DNA from: Paracoccaceae bacterium
GTDB taxonomy: Bacteria; Pseudomonadota; Alphaproteobacteria; Rhodobacterales; Rhodobacteraceae
Direction of reading: 5' to 3'
Assembly (NCBI GenBank): GCA_003500165.1
Contig: DNSZ01000016.1
Location: 6,369 to 15,441 of the forward strand
Length of the DNA: 9,073 nt
Shown here: piece after piece, positions 1-5,475 of the stretch
Layout: each line of letters opens with the position of its first letter
Position numbering within the stretch: position 1 is the stretch's first letter
Notes under the pieces: generated by a model
Databases searched by the model: none
What the model saw: the letters and a program-made list of their open reading frames with translations, nothing else
What the model was told of the DNA's origin: nothing
Position numbers and translations under genes: made by a program

Positions 1-90
1 TGTTCTAGGTGTTTCGAGGTGAAGTGACGGTGAACGGCGGTGTGCCCCTGCCGGAACGACTTTGCGGGTATTTTAGGGATCGAAACCCAG

Positions 91-107
91 GGTCATGCGC
101 ATTGACC
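91..107. promoter_or_regulatory. Dyad GGTCA-N7-TGACC, candidate operator
   Basis: The sequence GGTCATGCGCATTGACC has perfect 5-bp inverted arms (91-95 and 103-107) around a 7-base centre that itself contains the palindrome ATGCGCAT. It lies about 130 bases before the peptidase start and its right arm overlaps the TTGACC that could serve as a -35 box. A repressor bound here would cover the promoter. The arms are short, so chance is possible. The assignment as an operator is inference. Confidence 0.25.
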
Positions 108-131
108 ATGGGCATGACACGGCCCCGGTAT
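102..131 (+). promoter_or_regulatory. Weak candidate promoter for the peptidase-dehalogenase unit
   Basis: TTGACC at 102-107 resembles the sigma-70 -35 consensus. At 17-18 bases spacing the -10 region is only CCGGTA/CGGTAT, a poor match, although weak -10 boxes are common in GC-rich alphaproteobacteria. It is the best -35-like hexamer noticed in the leader. It is offered only because no better promoter was seen. Confidence 0.2.
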
Positions 132-239
132 CGCGATCGGACCCCGCCGGCCGCAGCGGGGAAAGCCGGTTCTACCCGGGCCCTCGACATCCCGGGCGCG
201 GTTGCTAAGACTGTGGCGATCCGAAATGGGACGCCGCGC

Positions 240-1610
240 ATGACCCTTGACCCCGTTCTTGCCCGCATCGACGACGATCTGCCCGCCGCACTGGACCGGT
301 TGACGGCCCTGCTGCGCATCCCGTCGATTTCGACCGATCCCGCCCATGACGTCGACGTCACCCGCGCGGCGGACTGGCTGGTCGACGATCTGGCCTCGAT
401 CGGCGTGGCGGCGGAACGCCACGACACCACCGGCCACCCGATGGTCTATGGCACGGTCGGTGCAACCGGGCCGCGCCTGCTGTTCTATGGCCATTACGAC
501 GTGCAGCCGGTCGATCCGATCGAGCTGTGGGATCACGACCCGTTCGCCCCGGCGATCGCGGAAACCCCGCAGGGCCGGGTGATCCGCGGTCGGGGCGCGT
601 CGGACGACAAGGGCCAGCTGATGACCTTTGTCGAGGCCTGCCGGGCCTGGACCGCCGTCCATGGCGCCCTGCCGGCCCGCATCACCTTTCTGTTCGAGGG
701 CGAAGAGGAATCGGGCTCGCCCTCGCTGGTGCCGTATCTGCGGGGCCACCGCGACGCGCTCGATGCCGACATCGCGCTGATTTGCGACACCGGCCTGTTC
801 GAGGATCGGGTGCCCGCCATCATCACCCGGCTGCGCGGGCTCCTCGGCGAAGAGGTCACGATCCAAGCCGCCAGCCGCGATCTGCATTCGGGGTCCTATG
901 GCGGCGCGGCGCGCAACCCCAACGAGGTGCTGGCGAGAATCCTGGCCAATCTGCGCGACGATGCAGGGCGGATCACGATCCCGGGCTTCTATGACGATGT
1001 GGCCGAACCCGATGCCGACACGCTGGCGCAATGGGCCGGGCTTGGCTTCGACGCGGGTGCCTTCCTGGGCGCGGTCGGTCTGTCGGTCCCGGCGGGCGAG
1101 GCCGACCGCTCCCCGCTCGAGGCGATCTGGGCGCGCCCGACGGCCGAGATCAACGGGATGTGGGGCGGCTATGCCGGCGCGGGCTTCAAGACGGTGCTGC
1201 CGGCGCAGGCCGCGGCCAAGATCAGTTTCCGGCTGGTGCCGGGCCAGGACCCGCTGAAGCTGCGCGCAGCGTTCCGCGACTGGGTGCGCGGGCAATTGCC
1301 GCCCGACTGCACCGCCGAATTTGCCGATCACGGTGCTTCGCCGGCCTCGCAGATGGCGACCGGCCGGCCGGAATTCGCCGCCGCGCGGGCCGCGCTTTCC
1401 GACGAATGGGGTGTGGAGGCGGCGTTTGCCGGTGCCGGCGGATCGATCCCCATCGCGGGGTATTTCAAGGATATCCTGGGCCTCGACGCGATGCTGGTGG
1501 GGTTTGCCAAGGATGACGACCGCATCCATTCGCCGAACGAGAAATACGACGTCGCCAGCTTTCACAAGGGCATCCGAAGCTGGGCCCGGATCCTTGCCGC
1601 GCTGACATGA
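240..1610 (+). CDS. M20 family metallopeptidase (dipeptidase-like)
   Basis: A predicted 456-residue cytosolic zinc hydrolase of the M20/M25/M40 family, which cleaves dipeptides or N-acyl amino acids with two metal ions. The complete active site is visible: GHYDVQ (H85 ligand, D87), GASDDKG (bridging Asp near 122), EGEEESGS (catalytic base E156 and ligand E157), ICDTG (D183) and RIHSPNE (H430). DLHSG at 214-218 in the lid domain gives the conserved His that stabilises the transition state. Length and motif order match Cys-Gly/carnosine-type dipeptidases such as CNDP2-like proteins, rather than the shorter DapE or ArgE. The ATG at 240 is chosen because the family fold starts right after it and GGGA lies 8 bases upstream. 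No signal peptide is seen. The stop overlaps the start of the next gene (ATGA), so the two are co-transcribed. The substrate cannot be read from the sequence. Confidence 0.9.
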   Translation: MTLDPVLARIDDDLPAALDRLTALLRIPSISTDPAHDVDVTRAADWLVDDLASIGVAAERHDTTGHPMVYGTVGATGPRLLFYGHYDVQPVDPIELWDHDPFAPAIAETPQGRVIRGRGASDDKGQLMTFVEACRAWTAVHGALPARITFLFEGEEESGSPSLVPYLRGHRDALDADIALICDTGLFEDRVPAIITRLRGLLGEEVTIQAASRDLHSGSYGGAARNPNEVLARILANLRDDAGRITIPGFYDDVAEPDADTLAQWAGLGFDAGAFLGAVGLSVPAGEADRSPLEAIWARPTAEINGMWGGYAGAGFKTVLPAQAAAKISFRLVPGQDPLKLRAAFRDWVRGQLPPDCTAEFADHGASPASQMATGRPEFAAARAALSDEWGVEAAFAGAGGSIPIAGYFKDILGLDAMLVGFAKDDDRIHSPNEKYDVASFHKGIRSWARILAALT

Positions 1611-2479
1611 TCCCCGGCTTTGCGGATGCGGTCTGGACCGGCGGCCCGGTCCCGATCGCCTATTCCATCGGCGGTGCCGGGCCGCCGCTGCTGCTGCTGC
1701 ACGGCTTCCCGCAATCGCGCGCGCTATGGGCGCGGATCGGCCCCGCGCTGGCCAGGCATCGTACCGTGATCGCGCCCGATCTGCGCGGTTATGGCGGGTC
1801 GGGCAAGCCCGCCGCCGTCGACGCCTACAGCTTTCGCGCCATGGCGGCCGATATGGTCGGATTGATGAAGGGCCTGGGCCATGACCGGTTTGCGATCGCC
1901 GGCCATGACCGGGGCGGCCGGGTGGCACATCGGCTGGCCCTCGACGCGCCCGAGGCGGTGGCCCGGCTCTGCGTGATGGACATCGTGCCGACCCGCCATC
2001 TGTTGACCCATCTGACGGCGGCCGTGGCCCGCGACTATTACCACTGGTTCTTCCTCGCCCAGCCGGCACCGGGCCCCGAGCGCATGATCGGCGCCGATCC
2101 GGACGCCTTCTTCGAAAGCTGCCTGACGGGCTGGGGGGCGGCCGGGCTGGCCGATTTCGATCCGGCGCAACTGGCCGCCTATCGCGCGGCCTGGCGCGAC
2201 GCGGACACGGTCCGGGGGATGTGCAACGACTATCGCGCTGCGCTGAGCCATGACGCCGCCGACGATGCGGCCGATGCGGGCCGTGCGGTGCGGTGCCCCG
2301 CCTTGGTGCTGTGGGGGGCCGACGGCGCGATGGCCCGGCATTACGATGTGGCCGCAAGCTGGGCGCCGCTTCTGGCCAGGATGACCGCGCGCGCCTTGCC
2401 CGGCGGGCATTTCTTTCCCGACACCGCGCCCGGCGAAACCGCCGCCGCGCTGGCAGCCTTCCTCGATCACGAAGGGTGA
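1607..2479 (+). CDS. Alpha/beta hydrolase, probable haloacetate (fluoroacetate) dehalogenase
   Basis: A 290-residue alpha/beta-hydrolase predicted to replace the halogen of a short haloacid with hydroxyl, for example fluoroacetate to glycolate. The oxyanion-hole segment HGFP is at 32-35 and DLRGYGGSGKP at 58-68. The nucleophile elbow GHDRGGR gives Asp101 plus the carboxylate-binding Arg102 and Arg105. The acid is Asp125 (MDIVPT) and the base His268 (GGHFF). The halide pocket His146-Trp147 and Tyr209 is present, as is Trp176 (GWGAAG) lining the substrate cavity. From memory of the Rhodopseudomonas palustris enzyme (D110, R111, R114, D134, H155, W156, W185, Y219, H280) the spacings agree to within three residues. 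An Asp nucleophile excludes a Ser esterase; an epoxide hydrolase is less likely because of the His-Trp pair. Translation is probably coupled to the upstream peptidase by the 4-base overlap. No strong ribosome site is visible. Confidence 0.85.
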   Translation: MIPGFADAVWTGGPVPIAYSIGGAGPPLLLLHGFPQSRALWARIGPALARHRTVIAPDLRGYGGSGKPAAVDAYSFRAMAADMVGLMKGLGHDRFAIAGHDRGGRVAHRLALDAPEAVARLCVMDIVPTRHLLTHLTAAVARDYYHWFFLAQPAPGPERMIGADPDAFFESCLTGWGAAGLADFDPAQLAAYRAAWRDADTVRGMCNDYRAALSHDAADDAADAGRAVRCPALVLWGADGAMARHYDVAASWAPLLARMTARALPGGHFFPDTAPGETAAALAAFLDHEG

Positions 2480-2501
2480 TGCGAGCAGGACCGGCGGTCG
2501 T

Positions 2502-2520
2502 GCTGGCCGCGCGCGGCAGC
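2502..2520. terminator. GC-rich hairpin between convergent genes, possible bidirectional terminator
   Basis: The 63-base gap between the converging dehalogenase and GST pseudogene contains a 12-bp perfect palindrome GCCGCGCGCGGC (2506-2517), extended by GCT/AGC with one bulged G. There is no T-run on either side, so it is not a canonical intrinsic terminator. Position between convergent stop codons is the main reason for listing it. Confidence 0.25.
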
Positions 2521-2542
2521 CGACCCCGGCGCCAGGATCAGG

Positions 2543-3166
2543 TCATGGCGCCTTGGTCTGGCGCAGCGCCTGGGCGCGCTGAAAGGCCGGGCGATGACCG
2601 ATCCGGATCATGTAGCCGTTGAACGCCGGGGGCGGGGCCGGAAAAAAATGCGCCGCCTGAGCCCATTGCAGGCAATGCGCCAGGACGAGGTCGGGAATGG
2701 TGAAGCGCTCGCCCATCAGCCAGCCATCGGGCGGCACCGCACGCGCCATCCGCTCGATCGCGCGCACATACTCCCACCGCAGGCTTTCCTTGATCGCCGG
2801 CAGGCGCAACTCCTTCGGCAGCACGAAACTGTGCCGTGCCGGCATCCAGAGCGGCCCCTCGATTTCCTCGAGGATCGCATGCGTCCAGCCGTCCTGCCGG
2901 GCGCGTTCGGCGCTGCCGGCCGGAAAGGTCAGGGCGGCGTGCTTGTCGGCCAATTACTGGGCGATCGCCGTGGAGTCGGTCAGCGTGTTGTCGCCGTCGA
3001 GCATCACCGGGATCTTTCCCGCCGGGTGCAGCGCCCGCACCGCCATGCTTTGCTGCCGTTCCGGCCGGTGCGCGTAGGGCAGGCCGAGTCCCTCGAGCAC
3101 CCAAAGCACGCGGAATGTTCTGCTGTCGGCGACGCCGACCACCGCATGCGTCGTCTGGTCCCCCAT
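2543..3166 (-). pseudogene. Glutathione S-transferase pseudogene (in-frame nonsense codon)
   Basis: A complete GST-like reading frame of 208 codons interrupted by a single TAA at 2954-2956 (codon 71). The part before the stop is the thioredoxin-like N-terminal domain: SRTFRVLW at 15-22, then IPVM and the LTDSTAI glutathione-binding segment. The part after it, read in the same frame, is the all-helical C-terminal domain with GPLW, ARHSFVLP, MGERFTIPD and the ending TKAP. In the intact paralogue just upstream the matching codon is TAT (QYLADKH), so one base change, TAT to TAA, explains the break. No frameshift or other stop is seen. The start at ATG 3166 aligns within five residues of the paralogue's start. 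A TTG directly after the stop could in theory restart translation, but the product would lack the glutathione site. The alternatives are a sequencing error or readthrough. Confidence 0.85.
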
Positions 3167-3255
3167 CCGCTCGGGCGCCGACGGCCGCCCGGAACCACCC
3201 GGCATCGGGCTATGGCAGGCTGTCGACCGGCCGGCGCGGCGACCCGCAGGCCCGA

Positions 3256-3879
3256 TCACATCACCGACATGTCGTCGCCCACCTGTGCGGACCCCTTGGC
3301 GATCAGACGTCGGAACGCGTCGCGCCCCTTCACGCGCAGCAAATAGGCTGCCAGGGAAGCTGGCGGTTTGGGGAAATCCGCCAGCGACGCCCAGAGGATG
3401 CAATGGACAAGCATAATATCGGGCACCGTGAAGCGATCACCGGCCAGCCACGCCTTGGGCGATATCTTCTCCGATATCCTTTGCAGCGCCCGCGAGTATT
3501 CCCAAAGCAGGCTTTCGAACACGCTGGGCGAACGAAGGATTTGCGGCAGGATGACAGAATGGCGCGCAGCGTCCCACAGCGGCCCTTCCAGTTCCTCCAG
3601 GATCAGATGGGTCAGGCTGTCCTGCCGCAACCGCGCCAGAGTTCCCGCCGGGTGGGTCAGGCCGCCATGTTTGTCGGCCAGATACTGCACGATGGCGATC
3701 GGATCGGTCAGCGTCTCGCCGTCCTCGATCATCACCGGCGCCTTGTTGGCCCGATCCCTTGCGCGGGAGTCGAGCGTCGGCGGTCTGCTCGGCCTGTGTT
3801 CGTAGGGAATATCAAGTTCCTCGAGCGCCCAGAGCACCCGAAAGGCGCGACTCTCACTGACCCCGACGACCGTATACAC
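3256..3879 (-). CDS. Glutathione S-transferase family protein
   Basis: A 207-residue cytosolic GST. The N-terminal thioredoxin-like domain has SRAFRVLWALEEL at 10-22 with the Ser/Arg positions typical of bacterial GSTs, APVM at 47-50, and the segment LTDPIAIVQYLADKH. The C-terminal helical domain has EGPLW, ARHSVILP, AGDRFTVPD and the N-capping Asp. In the usual E/D-S glutathione motif the Ser is Pro (TDP), while the neighbouring broken copy keeps Ser. The GTG start at 3879 is chosen because the fold begins there (YTVVG) and GGGAAAGG precedes it by four bases; an ATG at 3978 would add 33 unrelated residues. The start lies inside the 3' end of holA (26-base overlap), implying coupling. About half the residues match the adjacent pseudogene by eye. 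GC content is lower than in most of the neighbouring genes. Substrate unknown. Confidence 0.85.
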   Translation of the reverse strand: MYTVVGVSESRAFRVLWALEELDIPYEHRPSRPPTLDSRARDRANKAPVMIEDGETLTDPIAIVQYLADKHGGLTHPAGTLARLRQDSLTHLILEELEGPLWDAARHSVILPQILRSPSVFESLLWEYSRALQRISEKISPKAWLAGDRFTVPDIMLVHCILWASLADFPKPPASLAAYLLRVKGRDAFRRLIAKGSAQVGDDMSVM

Positions 3880-4909
3880 GTGACCTTTCCCGCTCAACCC
3901 GAACGGCGAGCCGCAACAAAACCCGCTCAACCATAGCCTTTCGCGGAGAGTGTTGCGCAGATCGCAACGCAAGATCAAGACCCGTCAGTTCAGTAATCGC
4001 ATCTTCCAGCAGAATTTGGCCCCAAAGCGCCACCTGCCGCGCCAGCCGGTCCCGTCGCGGCCCGAAAACGGGTGGGCGCAGGCGCGCCAAACCGGCCGCG
4101 GGGCCGCCCGGATCGGAGGCGATGGCGTGCAGGCGGCGGAAATGGCGGCCGGCAGCGACGGCGATGGCGACCGGGTTCTGCCCCTGGGCCTGCAGACGGC
4201 GCAGAATCGGCGGCAACGCGGCGGCGCGACCGTCGGCGACCATGTCGATCGCGTCGTCAAGCGCCGCCTCGGTCGTGGCCGGGGCGACGGCGGCGATATC
4301 GGCCGGCGACAGCGGCGTGGGATCGCCAAGCTTGTAAAGCGCGAGCCGCTCGACGAACTGCGCGAAATCGCCGGGGTCAAGCGCGCCGGCAAGCGCGGTG
4401 ACGGCCTCCGTCACCTCGGCCGGGCGGGCCTGCAGACCCGCCCGATCCAGCTGCTCGGCGACCTCCGCGCGGCCCGGCGGATCGGCATAGACCGGGGCCG
4501 CGCGGGCGCTCGGGTGACCCTCGAACAGCTTGCGCAGCGGCGACCGGGCGGGCAGGGGGCCCGCCGTGATCACCAGGCAGGCATCGCCGGCCTGCCAGGC
4601 GGCCAGCGCCGCGGTGGCCGCCCTGGCGACCCCGTCGCCCGCGCCGTCGACCAGCACCGCCCGCGCGCCCGGGAAGAAGCCCGTGGCGCGCAACGCATCG
4701 GCCAGCGCGGCCGGATCGCGCCGGACCGCGTCGGGTTCGAGCCGGTCAAGCCGCATTTCGGCCGCCGCGTCGGGGCCCAGCAGCGCGTCGAGGAATCCGG
4801 CGCGGCGATGCGCCACCCGCATCGGATCGGGGCCGTAGATCAGCACCCCGGCGGCGTCGGCATCGGGCCGGACAAGAAACGCCCGGGCATCGCGGGCCGA
4901 CAGCTTCAT
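3854..4909 (-). CDS. holA: DNA polymerase III subunit delta
   Basis: A 351-residue delta subunit, the clamp-loader arm that opens the beta sliding clamp, cytosolic. It is recognised by GVLIYGPDPMRVAHRR near the start (21-36), GFFPGARAVLVDGA (77-90), the stretch ITAGPLPARSPLRKLFEG, the DFAQFVERLALYK segment, and the C-terminal motif GLDLALRS...KAMVERVLLRLA. The ATG at 4909 overlaps the lptE stop as ATGA, and no Shine-Dalgarno is evident, so translation is probably coupled. The order leuS-lptE-holA supports the call independently of the weakly conserved protein sequence. After the usual ending at LLRLAVR the frame runs on for about 16 basic residues before stopping inside the GST gene. By hand count the last 55 or so codons are far less GC-rich (29 of 60 at 3961-4020) than the preceding part (46 of 60 at 4021-4080). 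Confidence 0.87.
   Translation of the reverse strand: MKLSARDARAFLVRPDADAAGVLIYGPDPMRVAHRRAGFLDALLGPDAAAEMRLDRLEPDAVRRDPAALADALRATGFFPGARAVLVDGAGDGVARAATAALAAWQAGDACLVITAGPLPARSPLRKLFEGHPSARAAPVYADPPGRAEVAEQLDRAGLQARPAEVTEAVTALAGALDPGDFAQFVERLALYKLGDPTPLSPADIAAVAPATTEAALDDAIDMVADGRAAALPPILRRLQAQGQNPVAIAVAAGRHFRRLHAIASDPGGPAAGLARLRPPVFGPRRDRLARQVALWGQILLEDAITELTGLDLALRSAQHSPRKAMVERVLLRLAVRVERERSRVYGRRGQ
3889..3932. repeat. Direct repeat CCCGCTCAACC, two copies 33 bases apart
   Basis: Identical 11-mers lie at 3889-3899 and 3922-3932. The 33-base period is a whole number of codons, and both copies encode Val-Glu-Arg in the holA frame, within the tail that runs past the usual HolA ending. The downstream copy on the - strand is part of the region that provides the GST ribosome site. 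It may be a small in-frame duplication or chance. Confidence 0.35.
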
Positions 4910-5475
4910 GGTGCGGCCAGCGTCAGCGTCATGTCGGTGACGATGGCATCGGCCAGCGCCAGCACGAGGCGCCGGTAGGCGTCGCGCTCGGCCGACAGTG
5001 TGGCGATCGTGGACCCGGTCGCCGAATAGGCGGTGAAGTCGCGAACGGTCCCGGCCGCGAGCACGGTGCCTGTGCCCAGCTCGGTCAGCCGCCAATCGGC
5101 CCTGCCCAGCAGGTTGAAGCGGTCGATCTCGTTCTGGGTGGTCAGCGCCATCGCCTGGTTCTCGATGGCGAGCGCGACCGAAAGCTGCCGGTCGGCCAGC
5201 GGCCCGGCACGCCCCAGCGACGCCTCCAGCCGACCGGTCATGATGAACCCGTCGAGGCTGTCGATGGGCAGGATCGCGACGCGGCCGACCAGATCGGGCC
5301 CGCCGCCGGGCGCATCGAGCGGGGTGAAGCCGCAGGCGGCCAGCGCCGCGGCCAGCGCCAGACCCTTCCAGGCCCGGGCAACGGCACCGCCAATTGCAGG
5401 ACGCCGTTTCGAAACGGCTTCGCCGCGCCCGCGTGCCGGGGCGGCGCGATCGGCGGCGTGGCTAGACCACCACAT
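4906..5475 (-). CDS. lptE: LPS assembly lipoprotein LptE
   Basis: A 189-residue predicted outer-membrane lipoprotein that, with LptD, inserts lipopolysaccharide into the outer leaflet. An Arg-rich N-region is followed by a hydrophobic stretch and a lipobox LAAC with the lipidated Cys at 48, then GFTPL, which is typical of alphaproteobacterial LptE. The mature part has the expected ILPID, GRLEASLGRAG, and FNLLGRADWRL segments and a terminal helix that ends at LTLAAP. The ATG at 5475 overlaps the end of leuS by 14 bases. It is the only canonical start before the lipobox: no ATG, GTG or TTG occurs in frame between it and residue 39, so the signal region is unusually long (47 residues). The stop overlaps the holA start by 4 bases. 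The family is poorly conserved, so gene order and lipobox carry much of the call. Confidence 0.85.
   Translation of the reverse strand: MWWSSHAADRAAPARGRGEAVSKRRPAIGGAVARAWKGLALAAALAACGFTPLDAPGGGPDLVGRVAILPIDSLDGFIMTGRLEASLGRAGPLADRQLSVALAIENQAMALTTQNEIDRFNLLGRADWRLTELGTGTVLAAGTVRDFTAYSATGSTIATLSAERDAYRRLVLALADAIVTDMTLTLAAP

Larger units (their letters stand above)
1..239. other. Non-coding leader region upstream of the M20 peptidase gene
   Basis: No convincing gene was found here. The frame of the downstream peptidase stays open back to base 9, but the roughly 77 residues encoded before the ATG at 240 have no family resemblance and the M20 fold begins just after that ATG. The stretch holds a 5-bp dyad at 91-107, a GC-rich inverted repeat CCCCGC/GCGGGG (142-147 and 156-161), and two CCCGGG blocks (175-180 and 191-196) that could pair. 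None of these is followed by a T-run on either strand, so they are not clear terminators. The region most likely carries the promoter of the peptidase-dehalogenase unit. Confidence 0.5.

Noticed and set aside
142..196. Inverted repeats CCCCGC/GCGGGG and CCCGGG/CCCGGG as a terminator or attenuator
   Set aside because: No T-run follows on either strand, and such pairs are expected by chance in DNA this GC-rich.
93..2357. 754-codon open frame on the - strand opposite the peptidase and dehalogenase
   Set aside because: It is an antisense shadow: Arg/Pro/Gly-rich low-complexity translation with no family resemblance, caused by GC-rich codon bias of the two real genes on the + strand.
2594..3346. 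250-codon + strand frame opposite the broken GST, which might suggest the GST is not the real gene
   Set aside because: The - strand translation shows GST motifs on both sides of the stop and aligns with the neighbouring GST; the + frame shows no family features.
3952..3968. Perfect hairpin GTTGCG-CAGAT-CGCAAC
   Set aside because: It lies in the conserved C-terminal coding part of holA (LRSAQ region), has no T-run, and a 6-bp stem can arise from codon choice. A regulatory role ahead of the GST cannot be supported.
3879..3978. Upstream ATG start (3978) for the intact GST
   Set aside because: It would add 33 residues that do not resemble GSTs and lie wholly within holA. The GTG at 3879 has a ribosome site and matches the family start.
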